Source: Syntrophales bacterium (GTDB lineage Bacteria; Desulfobacterota; Syntrophia; Syntrophales; PHBD01). Taken from it: a stretch of DNA of 64,000 nt. A model generated the notes under the pieces. It saw only the letters and a list, made by a program, of their open reading frames with translations, did no database searches and was not told where the DNA came from. The stretch spans positions 1-64,000 of the forward strand of contig DAOSEM010000011.1 in NCBI GenBank assembly GCA_035363115.1. Direction: 5' to 3'. Shown here piece after piece: positions 16,039-25,204 of this stretch. Position 1 is the stretch's first letter. Each line of letters starts with the position of its first letter. A program made the position numbers and the translations under genes.

Positions 16039-19000
16039 TCATGGCGGGGACTGCTGCCTCCCCTCCTGCCGTTCCTGCCGCCCGCCGGGCGGAGAAAGAG
16101 CGCGCTGAACGCTCAGGGACAACTCTTTCATGCTGTAGGGTTTCTGGATGAATCCCCGGCAGCCCGACTCCATGACCTTCTGCACCTCCCCCTGGAGGCC
16201 GTAGCCGCTCGACAGGACCACCCGGACCCCCGGATCGATCTCCCGGAGCATCCGGAGCACCTGGGCGCCGCTTATCCCCGGAAGGATCATGTCCAGGATC
16301 ACCAGGTCGATCCGGTCCCGCTTCTCCATGTACATCGACACGGCATCCTGACCGCTCGCCGCCGGGTACACCGTATAGCCGAGCGCACCCAGCATCCGGG
16401 ACGCCGACTCCAGGATCATCGGCTCGTCGTCCACCAGCAGGATCCCCCCGCTCCCGGTCAGAAGATCCTCCGACGGCCCCTGATCCTCCGCCGGCACCCT
16501 CTCCTCGGAAGAGGGAAGGTACACGTTGAACGTCGAGCCCCGACCCGGCTCGCTGTATGCCTTGATCAGGCCGCCATGGTTCCGGATGATCCCGTAGGCC
16601 GAGGCCAGGCCCAGGCCCGTTCCCCCTTCCTGCGACCGCGTCGTAAAGAACGGCTCGAAGATCCGCTTCAGCGTCTCCCGGTCCATCCCGACGCCGGTGT
16701 CCGAAACCGAGATCCGGACGTAGCTCCCCGCCTTCGTCTCGAAGGCCCGGGCATCCTCTTCCCGCAGGACCACGTTGCTCGTCCGGATGTGCAGGTTCCC
16801 GCCCCGGGGCATGGCGTGGCCCGCGTTGATGTACAGGTTGAGAAGAACCTGCTCCAGCTGCCCAGGGTCCGCCTCCACCGGGTGCACGTCCGCCTCCAGT
16901 TCCAGGTCCGCCTCGATCTCCTTCCGGGTCTCGATGAAGAACTGAACGCTCTTCCGGACCAGGTCGTTGACCGCCAGCGTCCGGACCTCGTACTTTCCCT
17001 CCCGGGCAAACCCAAGAAGCTGCCTCGTCAGGTTCGCCCCCCGCTTCACGTGCTCCTCGATCCGGCCCAGGCGCTTCGCGTGCGGATGGGACGGATCGTG
17101 CTCCATCTGCAGCAGCGACACGTTCCCCTGGATCCCCATGAGGATGTTGTTGAAGTCGTGCGCCACCCCGCCCGCCAGCTGGCCGATGGCGTCCATCTTC
17201 TGCGACTGGAACAACTGCCGCTCCAGCTTCCGGCGGTCCTCCTCCAGGGCTTTCCAGTCGGTGATATCCTGCAGTACGAAGATCAGGCAGGGTTCCCCCG
17301 CGAGCCGGATGGGCCTTGCAGAATAAATGCCGTTCCGTTCGGATCCGTCCTTGCACCGGAACGTGAATTCCCGGTGAAGGACGTCGCGACCTGCCTTCAA
17401 TTCCTCCACCATGAAATCCCGATCCGCCGGATCGACCCAGAAATGGATCTCCGTGGAGGTTCTGCCGACCGCCTCCAGGCGCTTCCATCCGGTGATCTCT
17501 TCAAACCCCAGGTTGGCCTCAACGATCCGCCCGTTCTCCACCCGGGTGATGGCGATGCAGTCCGGGGCCGTCATGAAGACGGTCGAGAATTTCTCTTCGG
17601 ACTGGCGGGACATTTCCTCCGCATGCTTTCGCTCCGAGATGTTCAGCAGGAGCCCGTCGAACACGTAGCAGCCCTCGTGGCGCGTTGGGGTGGCCAGACC
17701 CTGGAACCAGGTGATCTCATGCGGCGATGTTGAAAAGAACCGGCCTTCAAAACTCCAGGAGCTGACGGTGGCCACGGCGTTCCGGACAGAATCCAGGAAC
17801 CGTTCCCGGTCCTCCTCGTGGATATGGGACAGGAAGACGGGGAAGAAATTCTCCGCGTCCGCCGGCAGGTTGAAGAGCTCCGCCAGGCGTTCGCCGGCAT
17901 AGCTGATTCCCCACTCTCCATCGTCCTGGGCATAGAACTGGAAAACGACCCCCGGCATGTTCATGGTGATGCTGCGCAGGTGTTTCTCATTTTCCAGGAG
18001 CGCCTTTTCCGCCCGCTTTTGCCGTGTGATGTCGCTGAAGATGCCTTCCACACCCAGTGGGGTCCCATTCCCGTCGCGGTAGAAATGGGTGTTGGTGGAC
18101 ACGGGCACCGGGCTTCCGTCCTGTTTCTTCAGGGTGACCTCGTAATTCGAGACCCGTCCTTTCGCCTGCAGCTCCTGGATCAGCTTTGCCCGCTCATCGC
18201 CGTCATAGTAGAAGTCTTCCGCAATGTTCTTCCCGAGCAGTTCCTCGATGGTATCGTATCCCAAGAGACGCGCTCCCGAAGGGCTCACATACACGAGGTT
18301 TCCATCCAGATCGGAGCGATAGAGCGTGTCCTGCATGTTTTCCACGAGGGTCCGGAATTTCTCTTCACTCTCGCGGACAGCCCTCTCCGCCCGCTTCCTC
18401 TCGGTCATGTCCAGGATGGAGGCCAGGCTGTTGGTCGTCCCGGGTATCATGGTCACGCGGAGCATGACATCCCGGAGTTCCCCCTCCCGCTTCCGGATCT
18501 TCGTATCGTAGACTCCCGGCGCCAGGTCCGGATCGATGCGGCGCAGGCGGTGGAACATCCTCATGCGTTCCAGGTCCGCCGCGTCGGCGATCAGCTCCGT
18601 CCAGCTCATTGTCCCTTCCACCCGGGCCTTCGGGTAGCCTGTCAGATTTTCGAACTCCTTGTTGACCAGGGAGATGGTCGTGTCCTCGCTGATGAACATC
18701 ATGGCGATGCCCGTGTTCTCGAAGAGAATCCGGTATCGTTCCGCCGCCGCTTCCAGGTCCGATTTCACCTGTTCGGGACCGCCGTGTCCGGTCCCGACGG
18801 CCACGGCGGCTCTCCCTTCCGAGCCGGCCGCCGCCGGACATGGCAGGACGCTCCAATGGATGTTCCTCTGAATGCCATGCGAAGAGACGACGTGCAGTTC
18901 GAAGACCTCTGACCGGTCCCCTTCCAGGGCCTGCTGAACGGCAAACAGGAACGTCTCTTCCCCGTCGAATGACAGAAAAGGAAGGCGATTCCGCTGCTTA

Positions 19001-19146
19001 AGATCCTCAAGGCGGTATCCGACGCATCGCTCGAAGGCGGCATTCATCCAGACAACCTCCCGGGAATGGTCAAACATCAGGACAAAGGCCTCCGTCGCAT
19101 CAGCGATCTCCTCCAGAACATCCAGCTTGGAGCGGTTCAGGATCAT
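16039..19146 (-). CDS. Multi-PAS hybrid histidine kinase
   Basis: A 1035-aa protein without an obvious membrane segment, so probably a cytoplasmic sensor. About five PAS/PAC units fill the first ~640 residues, each followed by a linker such as ERKRAERA. Then come HisKA (GGVAHDFNN), HATPase (GGTGLGLASA) and a receiver domain, identical to those of the 764-aa kinase. The start at 19146 has AGAGGGA upstream. The last ~20 residues differ from its twin (ending in a Pro/Arg/Gln-rich tail), and so does everything before residue ~635. The two kinases thus join different sensors to one signalling core and might feed the same downstream partner or cross-talk. The ligand is unknown. Confidence 0.9.
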   Translation of the reverse strand: MILNRSKLDVLEEIADATEAFVLMFDHSREVVWMNAAFERCVGYRLEDLKQRNRLPFLSFDGEETFLFAVQQALEGDRSEVFELHVVSSHGIQRNIHWSVLPCPAAAGSEGRAAVAVGTGHGGPEQVKSDLEAAAERYRILFENTGIAMMFISEDTTISLVNKEFENLTGYPKARVEGTMSWTELIADAADLERMRMFHRLRRIDPDLAPGVYDTKIRKREGELRDVMLRVTMIPGTTNSLASILDMTERKRAERAVRESEEKFRTLVENMQDTLYRSDLDGNLVYVSPSGARLLGYDTIEELLGKNIAEDFYYDGDERAKLIQELQAKGRVSNYEVTLKKQDGSPVPVSTNTHFYRDGNGTPLGVEGIFSDITRQKRAEKALLENEKHLRSITMNMPGVVFQFYAQDDGEWGISYAGERLAELFNLPADAENFFPVFLSHIHEEDRERFLDSVRNAVATVSSWSFEGRFFSTSPHEITWFQGLATPTRHEGCYVFDGLLLNISERKHAEEMSRQSEEKFSTVFMTAPDCIAITRVENGRIVEANLGFEEITGWKRLEAVGRTSTEIHFWVDPADRDFMVEELKAGRDVLHREFTFRCKDGSERNGIYSARPIRLAGEPCLIFVLQDITDWKALEEDRRKLERQLFQSQKMDAIGQLAGGVAHDFNNILMGIQGNVSLLQMEHDPSHPHAKRLGRIEEHVKRGANLTRQLLGFAREGKYEVRTLAVNDLVRKSVQFFIETRKEIEADLELEADVHPVEADPGQLEQVLLNLYINAGHAMPRGGNLHIRTSNVVLREEDARAFETKAGSYVRISVSDTGVGMDRETLKRIFEPFFTTRSQEGGTGLGLASAYGIIRNHGGLIKAYSEPGRGSTFNVYLPSSEERVPAEDQGPSEDLLTGSGGILLVDDEPMILESASRMLGALGYTVYPAASGQDAVSMYMEKRDRIDLVILDMILPGISGAQVLRMLREIDPGVRVVLSSGYGLQGEVQKVMESGCRGFIQKPYSMKELSLSVQRALSPPGGRQERQEGRQQSPP
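16117..17245. repeat. 1129-bp direct repeat, copy B (inside the 1035-aa kinase gene)
   Basis: Second copy of the transmitter-receiver module repeat at 13710-14838. The matching boundaries fall inside the two coding regions: at one end just before HisKA (EEDRRKLERQ) and at the other in the last receiver helix (SMKELS). No insertion-sequence ends or transposase are visible at either border. Confidence 0.95.
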
Positions 19147-19535
19147 CCTTATATCCCTCTTGTTTGAGCAACGTATCCCCGGGAACAGGAAACCCGGATC
19201 GACCCGTCACAAGCGCTGTCACACCACCTTGAAAAAAAGAGTCGGGCAGAGAATGGAAAAGCAAGGATTGTGCCTTCTGAAGGACCGGATCCACGACGCA
19301 TTCCCGCAAGGCCTCATAGAGTGTATGGAATTCAATTTAAAGGAGTTTTCGGATTTCGAGCGCATGGTGCTCCGGGTTTGCCCGGCCGTCAGGAATCCAT
19401 CAACCGTCCGAATTCCTCTGCAATCTCGTCAATCCGTTGACGGGAGAGGTCATTTTCCCCGGTCATTGCATCGGCGGAGTAAATCGATTATCCATATTCC
19501 TCCTCCACCGTCTGCGGAAAGAAAGGTACGAACCG
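19147..19535. other. Divergent intergenic region without a recognised gene
   Basis: 389 bp between the multi-PAS kinase and the ferredoxin gene, which point away from each other. It must hold promoters for both. An AAAGGAG at about 19338 is followed by an ATG, but that frame runs into the next gene without coding character. No sigma-54 or strong -35/-10 pair was found. Confidence 0.4.
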
Positions 19536-20417
19536 ATGTCCCGAAGGCCCGAATGGACACTGACGCTTCTGAAGCATCTCTGGCCGCTGACCTACCTGTC
19601 CCCCAGGGTGACCCGCCTGCCGCTCGTGGGGAAATTCTTCGCCCTGTTGTTTGTCCCCATGTTCTCCGGCCGGAACTTCAACATCAGCTATCTCCCGGTG
19701 AACGAGGGAATCCAGGGGGCTGAAAGCGTCGTGATCCCGCGGCTGGTTATCGAGGAGTTCATCCGGCGCACCCCCCACCGGGTCATGATCAGGCGCTGCA
19801 CCTGCCGGGAATCGAAGCAATGCCGTCACTTCCCCTTCACGGAGGCCTGCCTGCAGATGGGCGAGGACACGCGGCACCTGGACCCCCGCATCGCCGATCA
19901 CCTGACGGTGGAAGAGGCCATCGCCCTGGTGGACCGGCAACTGGCGCGGGGACTCATCCCCATGCTGGGCCGGGTGCGCGTGGACCACTATTTCTACGGC
20001 TCCCCGAACACCGGGAGACTGCTCACGGTCTGCTTCTGCTGCACCTGCTGCTGCACGGTGCTCAACTCGGCCCGCTTTTTCCCGCAGGCGGCGGCGGACT
20101 CCATCGTCCGGCTCAAGGGGCTTTCCCTGCACGTGGATCATGACCTCTGCACCCGGTGCGGCCGGTGCGTCGAGGCCTGCTTCATGAAGGCGCTCCGCCT
20201 GGAGGAGGATGCGGTCGTACGGGATGAAGGACGGTGCAAGGGGTGCGGCAGGTGTGAGACGGTCTGTCCCGGTGACGCCATTACGATGACGCTGGAAAGT
20301 ATCGAGGATGCCGTCGAGGAGCTGCGGGGCCGGGTCCGGGAGCGGGTCGATTTCGGGGAGGCGGGTTCCGTCCCGCGCCTCAGGCCGGATCGACGTCGGG
20401 GTCCCGGTCCTCGATGA
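19536..20417 (+). CDS. Cys-rich 4Fe-4S ferredoxin-domain protein
   Basis: A 293-aa protein. The C-terminal third has two classical [4Fe-4S] motifs (CTRCGRCVEAC, 205-215; CKGCGRCETVCP, 234-245). Further upstream are two unusual cysteine clusters, CTCRESKQC (88-96) and CFCCTCCC (166-173), that could bind another metal centre. The start is the ATG at 19536 with GAAAGG upstream. No signal peptide is clear; residues 10-45 are hydrophobic and may touch the membrane. It probably shuttles electrons, but the partner is unknown. It is the only plus-strand gene between 13.6 and 36.6 kb and its end overlaps the convergent osmC-like gene by 38 bp. Confidence 0.75.
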   Translation: MSRRPEWTLTLLKHLWPLTYLSPRVTRLPLVGKFFALLFVPMFSGRNFNISYLPVNEGIQGAESVVIPRLVIEEFIRRTPHRVMIRRCTCRESKQCRHFPFTEACLQMGEDTRHLDPRIADHLTVEEAIALVDRQLARGLIPMLGRVRVDHYFYGSPNTGRLLTVCFCCTCCCTVLNSARFFPQAAADSIVRLKGLSLHVDHDLCTRCGRCVEACFMKALRLEEDAVVRDEGRCKGCGRCETVCPGDAITMTLESIEDAVEELRGRVRERVDFGEAGSVPRLRPDRRRGPGPR

Positions 20418-20871
20418 CGGTCCGGACCGTGACGGCCATGTCCTTCCGGAGGGTGTTGTACACGGAGCAGTAGGTGGAGTGAGACAAGGCGACGGCCCGG
20501 TCGACCTTGCGGGGATCGACGTCCCGGCCGGCGATATGGAGCACCATCTCCACGGACCGGAAATACTGCGGCGGGCTTGAGTTCCTCTCCGCCGTCAGCT
20601 CCATCCGGAACCCCGCGAGGCGCACCCGCATCTTCTTCAGGATCATGACGACGTCGATGGCCATGCACCCGGCCAGGCTCAGGAGCAGCGCCTCCGTCGG
20701 CTTGCAGCCCCACTGGCCGTCGGAGTCGAAATCGATGTCGTATCCCTGGGGCGTCGAGCCGGTGAACCGGAGGTCCCGCTCCCAGACCAGGGACGTTTTT
20801 ACGGGCGGCGGGACAAAATTCTTGTATCCCTCCAGGGTCGCCTTCACGTCGTTACTCTGCTGTTCTTCCAT
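20380..20871 (-). CDS. OsmC/Ohr family protein
   Basis: A 163-aa OsmC-like protein. Two conserved cysteines, Cys69 in LAGCMAID and a second in STYCSVYNT, are the expected peroxidatic and resolving thiols, which reduce organic hydroperoxides or act on other sulfur electrophiles. The gene follows xsc in the same direction after about 100 bp, so it may belong to the dsrMKJOP-ackA-xsc unit, where handling reactive sulfur species would make sense. That functional link is inferred. Its 3' end overlaps the convergent ferredoxin gene. No selenocysteine codon is present here, although Sec-containing OsmC proteins are known in related bacteria. Confidence 0.83.
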   Translation of the reverse strand: MEEQQSNDVKATLEGYKNFVPPPVKTSLVWERDLRFTGSTPQGYDIDFDSDGQWGCKPTEALLLSLAGCMAIDVVMILKKMRVRLAGFRMELTAERNSSPPQYFRSVEMVLHIAGRDVDPRKVDRAVALSHSTYCSVYNTLRKDMAVTVRTVIEDRDPDVDPA

Positions 20872-20973
20872 GGATCAAACCCTTTCCGATGCCGGTGCCG
20901 GGATCCCGTGCGGGAAGCCCCGCGCCGTCGGGGCGCGAGGCTTCCCTGTTCGATAGCGGGCCGGAGCGGAACA

Positions 20974-22713
20974 TCAATCCCAGTTCCGGTAATCCAGGTG
21001 ATCGTACTTCTTGAGGAATCGCGTCGGCAGGGCCAGGGCGTCCTTCCGGAACGGCGGCGCCAGCTGCGTCCCGTCCACGACGAACTCCAGGACGGTGGGC
21101 TTCCGGCTCTTGATGCACGTCTCGAAGGCGTCCCGGATGTCCTCCACCCGGTCCACGCGGACGCCCTCGGCTCCCATGGCCTTCGCCACCGGGACGAAGC
21201 TCTCCGGGTTGGGGATGTCCACGCCGCAGAAGCGGTTGTTGTAGAAGTCGATCTGGTTCTTCGCCTCGGCGCCCCACCACATGTTCCGGAACACGCAGGC
21301 CACGACGGGGAGGTTGTGCTCGACGGCCGTGCTGACTTCGTGGAGGCTCATCCCCCAGGCGCCGTCGCCGATGATGGCGATGACCGGCGATTTCGGACGG
21401 GCCAGCTGCGCACCCAGGGCGGCGGGATAGGCGAATCCCGTGTTCCCGAAAGTGAGGGCCGCGATGTGCCGGCGGCCGCCGTTGAATTTCAGGTAGCTGT
21501 TGGCCGTGGAGGAGACGTTCCCGATGTCCGTCGCGACGATGGCGTCGTCCGGCAGGGCCCGGGAGATCTCCAGGAGGACGCGCCGCGGGTTGACTGGATT
21601 CCCCTTGACCATGGCGGCCTTGACGATCTCCTTCTCCCATGCGTCCCTCTCCTTCTTCACGGCGGCGAGGCGGCGCGGGTCCGGCTTGCGGTTTTTGTCC
21701 GTGCCCTTGAGGCGCTTCAGGATCTCGACGGTTGCCTCCCGGGCGTCTCCGATGATGCCCACCTCGATGGGATGGGTGCGGGCGATGTGCTTGGGGTTGA
21801 TGTCGATCTGGATGATCTTCGCCTTGTCGGGGAAGTAGTTGATGTCGTACTGGGGCAGCGTGCCGAACACGGAGAGCCGGGTCCCCACCGCGAGGACCAC
21901 GTCCGCCTTCGAGAGGATCTTCATGGCCGCCTTCGATCCCATGTAGCCGATGGGGCCGACGGAGAGCGGGTGATTGCCGTAGAAGGCGTCGTTGTGGAGG
22001 TAGGTGACCGCCACGGGCGCCGTCAGGTGCTCGGCGATGTCCTTGATGACGTCCAGGGCGTCGGCGTCGACGACCCCCCGGCCGGAGACGATGACGGGAT
22101 TCTTGGCTTTTGCCAGCAGCGCCGCCGCCCTGTCGAGGCTCGCCATGGAGCCGCAGCCCCGGGCGTCCACGCGGTACTGGGAGGGCTTGAGGATGGTCTC
22201 TTCGATCTCGCCGTAGAAGTAGTCCCGGGGAATGTCGTACAGGACGGCCCCACGCTCGGCATAGGCGATCCGGAAGGCCGTGCGCAGGCAGTCCGCCGCC
22301 CGCTTCGGATGGGGCACCCGGACCGTCGCCTTGGTGATGGCCTTGAAGACCGACACCTGGTCGCACTCCTGGAAGCCGTCCCAGCCGATCGTCGGTGTCC
22401 CCGCCGAGGGGGAGATGACGATCAGGGGCGTGTGGCCCATGTTGGCCGCGGCTACGGACGTCACCATGTTCGTGATGCCGGGCCCGTTCTGCCCGGTGAT
22501 GACCCCGGCCCGGCCGGTGATGCGCGCGTAGGCGTCTTCCATGTGGCCCGCGCTCTGCTCGTGCCGGACGGGGATGAACCGGATCCCCGCCGACGGGAAA
22601 AGATCCAGCATGTCCATGAAGGCCGATCCCACGATCCCGCAGACGTGATCGACCCCTTCCGCCAGCAGCGTCTCGACGATCGCTTCGCTGGGCGTCATTT
22701 TTACCTTTTTCAT
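20974..22713 (-). CDS. xsc: Sulfoacetaldehyde acetyltransferase (TPP enzyme)
   Basis: A 579-aa thiamine-diphosphate enzyme. It matches Xsc as I know it in several diagnostic places: MTPSEAIVETL at the start, GSAFMDMLDLFP, RHEQSAGHMEDAYAR with the catalytic Glu, DIPRDYFYGE, GSKAAMKIL and the C-terminal TPP motif GDGAWGMS. Xsc converts sulfoacetaldehyde plus phosphate into acetyl phosphate plus sulfite. The ATG at 22713 has GGAGG 7 nt upstream. The gene begins 31 bp after ackA, which itself overlaps dsrP, so enzymes for acetyl-phosphate use and sulfite respiration are made from the same transcript. The alternative, a generic acetolactate synthase-like enzyme, fits the motifs and context less well. 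Confidence 0.85.
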   Translation of the reverse strand: MKKVKMTPSEAIVETLLAEGVDHVCGIVGSAFMDMLDLFPSAGIRFIPVRHEQSAGHMEDAYARITGRAGVITGQNGPGITNMVTSVAAANMGHTPLIVISPSAGTPTIGWDGFQECDQVSVFKAITKATVRVPHPKRAADCLRTAFRIAYAERGAVLYDIPRDYFYGEIEETILKPSQYRVDARGCGSMASLDRAAALLAKAKNPVIVSGRGVVDADALDVIKDIAEHLTAPVAVTYLHNDAFYGNHPLSVGPIGYMGSKAAMKILSKADVVLAVGTRLSVFGTLPQYDINYFPDKAKIIQIDINPKHIARTHPIEVGIIGDAREATVEILKRLKGTDKNRKPDPRRLAAVKKERDAWEKEIVKAAMVKGNPVNPRRVLLEISRALPDDAIVATDIGNVSSTANSYLKFNGGRRHIAALTFGNTGFAYPAALGAQLARPKSPVIAIIGDGAWGMSLHEVSTAVEHNLPVVACVFRNMWWGAEAKNQIDFYNNRFCGVDIPNPESFVPVAKAMGAEGVRVDRVEDIRDAFETCIKSRKPTVLEFVVDGTQLAPPFRKDALALPTRFLKKYDHLDYRNWD

Positions 22714-22744
22714 CGCCAAACCTCCGTTTCGCGTTGTTTTGTTT

Positions 22745-23998
22745 CTATCTTTCAGCGGCGCCTGCGAACTGCCGCTGCCGTTTGCCTGTTGCCGTTTTCC
22801 CGTCGAGTCCGAGGACCGACAGGGTGTCCCGGGCGATCAGCCGTTCCTCGTCCGTGGGGATGACAAGAACCCGGACCGGGGAACCGGACCGGGACACGTC
22901 GGACTCCGGCACGCCCCACTCGTTCTTTTCCGCATCCAGTTCAACCCCCAGCCACGGGAGAAACGAACCGATCCGCGCGCGCATCTTCGGGGAATTCTCC
23001 CCGATGCCCGCCGTAAAGACAAGGGCGTCGAGGCCGCCCATGGCCGGGACCAGGGAGGCGACCCCGCGGGCGACGCTGTAGGCGTAGACATCGAGGGCCA
23101 GCCGGGCCCGGGCGTGCCCCCCGCCGGCGGCCGACTCCAGGTCCCGGAAATCCGGCGAGAGGCCGGAGATGCCCAGGACGCCGCTTTCGTGGTTCAGGAT
23201 CGACATCACCTCCGCCAGGGGGATGTTCAGGGTCTCGACCAGGTGGGCCGGGAGCGCCGGGTCGATGTCACCGCACCGTGTGCCCATGACGACGCCCGAC
23301 AGGGGCGTGAACCCCATGGTCGTATCCATGGATTTCCCGTCGCGGACGGCGCAGAGGCTGGATCCGTTCCCAAGATGGCAGGTGACGATCCGGAGCCCTT
23401 CCCCTCTCTTCCCGAGGAGCTCCGATGCCCGGGAGGAGACGTACCGGTGGGACGTTCCATGGAACCCGTACTTCCGGATGCGGTTTTCCTCGTAGAACCG
23501 GTATGGAAGGGCGCAGGTGAAGGCGTGCTCCGGCATGGTCTGGTGAAAGGCCGTGTCGAAGACGGCTGCCTGCGGGGCATGCGGAATCAGCTCCGCGCAG
23601 ACGTCGATGCCCGTCAGGTTGTGGGGGTTGTGGAGGGGAGCCAGGTTCCGGCAGGTCTCCAGGGTCTCCCGGACCGCGGGATCGATTGCCACGGAGGAGC
23701 GGAAATATTCCCCCCCGTGAACGAAGCGGTGCCCCACGGCGGCGATGTCGCGAATGCCCGCCAGAACGCCGCCTTCCGGTCCGACCAGGTGCTTCAGCAG
23801 CACGTCGACCGCTTCGCGGTGACCCGACAGGCTCTTTTTCCTCGCGAAGGGATCCCTTCCCGCGACCTCGTGGCGGACGACCGAATCGGCCCGTCCCAGG
23901 CGCTCGGCCTGGCCGCGGGCGAGGACCCGCTCCCCGGGCATGTCGAAAAGCTTGTACTTGATGGAGGAGCTGCCGCAGTTGAGGGTCAGGACGTTCAT
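22745..23998 (-). CDS. ackA: Acetate kinase
   Basis: A 417-aa acetate kinase with all family marks: NCGSSSIKYKLFD at the start, GHRFVHGGEYF, VFDTAFHQTMP, the HLGNGSSL nucleotide loop and GLSPDFRDLE. It transfers phosphate from acetyl phosphate to ADP, giving ATP and acetate. Its ATG overlaps the dsrP stop codon by 4 nt (ATGA), so translation is probably coupled to the sulfite-respiration membrane complex, and xsc follows 31 bp later. With Xsc supplying acetyl phosphate directly, no phosphotransacetylase is needed, and none is seen in the window. This would give one ATP per sulfonate cleaved. Confidence 0.95.
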   Translation of the reverse strand: MNVLTLNCGSSSIKYKLFDMPGERVLARGQAERLGRADSVVRHEVAGRDPFARKKSLSGHREAVDVLLKHLVGPEGGVLAGIRDIAAVGHRFVHGGEYFRSSVAIDPAVRETLETCRNLAPLHNPHNLTGIDVCAELIPHAPQAAVFDTAFHQTMPEHAFTCALPYRFYEENRIRKYGFHGTSHRYVSSRASELLGKRGEGLRIVTCHLGNGSSLCAVRDGKSMDTTMGFTPLSGVVMGTRCGDIDPALPAHLVETLNIPLAEVMSILNHESGVLGISGLSPDFRDLESAAGGGHARARLALDVYAYSVARGVASLVPAMGGLDALVFTAGIGENSPKMRARIGSFLPWLGVELDAEKNEWGVPESDVSRSGSPVRVLVIPTDEERLIARDTLSVLGLDGKTATGKRQRQFAGAAER

Positions 23999-25191
23999 GG
24001 CTCACCCGCCCCTTTCGCGGCGGCCCGCAGGGCCCGCGGCTCCATCTGCGCCTTGACCGCCGTGAACAGCCTGTACAGCAGGGTCAGAACGAGAAGCCCG
24101 CCGGCCCAGACGCCCAGGGTGATGGCGATCTCCGGGACCGTGGGGACATAGGTGCCGATCTCCCCGGTGGGGGACGGAACAAACCCCGTGACGATCAGGC
24201 CCAGCCCCTTCTCGATCCACAGGGAGACGAACACCGCCGCGCAGGCCGCGGCCAGCCATGCCTCGTTCCGCCGCAGGGAGGGGACCAGAAGGACGGCCAG
24301 GGCGGCCACGGCCAGGACGGCGGAGGTCCACATCCACGGCACCAGGGGGCCGTGTCCCTCCAGGCCGTGGAACATGTACTCGAAGTGATCCGCCAGCGAC
24401 GGGATGCCGCTGTAGAAGGCCGTGAACACCTCCATCAGGACAAAGAAAATGCTTGCCGCCAGGGCGTAGGCGATGATCTTGCCCAGGGTCTGCAGGGGCT
24501 CCCGGCCTGCATCAAAGGCCGTATACCGCCGCAGAACGAGGCAGACGAGAACCAGCAGCGCCGGCCCGGAGGCAAAGGCGGAGGCGAGGAAGCGCGGAGC
24601 CATGATCGCCGTCAGCCAGAAGCCCCTCCCCGGCAGGCCGGCGTAGATGAAGGCCGTGACGGTGTGAATGCTGACGGCCCATGGAATGGACAGGTAAATC
24701 AGCGGCTTGACCCAACCGGGGGGCGGCACGCCCTTCCGCTCGCTCTCCAGTACCGACCAGCCGATGACGAGGTTGAGCAGCAGGTATCCCGTCAGGACGA
24801 CCATGTCCCAGAAGAGGATCGACGTGGGCGACGCGTGCAGGATGACGTTGAAGGCGCGGTCCGGCCGGCCCAGGTCCACGATGATGAAGGTAACCGACAT
24901 CAGGACGGCGGCCACGGCCAGGAATTCGCCCAGGAGGGTGATCCTGCCGAACAGCTTGTAGTCGTGAAGATAGTACGGGAGGATGAGCATGACGGCCGAG
25001 GCGGCGATGCCGACCAGGAACGTGAACTGGGCGATGTACAGGCCCCAGCTGATGTCCTGGTTCATTCCCGTGATGCCCAGGCCTTCCTGGAGCTGGCGCA
25101 GGTAGGCGAATCCTCCGGCCGCGAAGATGATTACGAGGATGCCCGTCCAGAGCCATCCAATGCGCCTGCCTGCCGCCATCCTGTCCATCAT
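23995..25191 (-). CDS. dsrP: DsrP, NrfD-type quinol-interacting membrane subunit
   Basis: A 398-aa integral membrane protein of the NrfD/PsrC family with about ten hydrophobic helices, starting near LWTGILVIIFAAGGFAYL and ending with the helix of GVWAGGLLVLTLLYRLF. In DsrMKJOP it exchanges electrons with the quinone pool in the membrane. The start is the ATG at 25191 (GGAGCGGA upstream), 13 bp after the dsrO stop; an earlier in-frame codon at 25227 would overlap dsrO. It overlaps ackA at its end. The gene order M-K-J-O-P and the neighbour dsrO make the assignment firm. Confidence 0.9.
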   Translation of the reverse strand: MMDRMAAGRRIGWLWTGILVIIFAAGGFAYLRQLQEGLGITGMNQDISWGLYIAQFTFLVGIAASAVMLILPYYLHDYKLFGRITLLGEFLAVAAVLMSVTFIIVDLGRPDRAFNVILHASPTSILFWDMVVLTGYLLLNLVIGWSVLESERKGVPPPGWVKPLIYLSIPWAVSIHTVTAFIYAGLPGRGFWLTAIMAPRFLASAFASGPALLVLVCLVLRRYTAFDAGREPLQTLGKIIAYALAASIFFVLMEVFTAFYSGIPSLADHFEYMFHGLEGHGPLVPWMWTSAVLAVAALAVLLVPSLRRNEAWLAAACAAVFVSLWIEKGLGLIVTGFVPSPTGEIGTYVPTVPEIAITLGVWAGGLLVLTLLYRLFTAVKAQMEPRALRAAAKGAGEP

Positions 25192-25204
25192 CTTTCCGCT
25201 CCTG

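Noticed and set aside
13710..17245. The 1.1-kb repeat as an insertion sequence or transposon
   Set aside because: No transposase, no inverted ends and no target duplication; both copies are functional parts of kinase genes.
13698..17733. Very long plus-strand open frames opposite the two histidine kinases
   Set aside because: They are antisense shadows of GC-rich genes; the proteins are low-complexity (His/Arg/Pro/Leu-rich) and duplicated only because the kinase DNA is duplicated.
19323..19535. Small gene after the AAAGGAG at about 19338
   Set aside because: The frame runs through into the ferredoxin gene region and shows no coding character or own stop.
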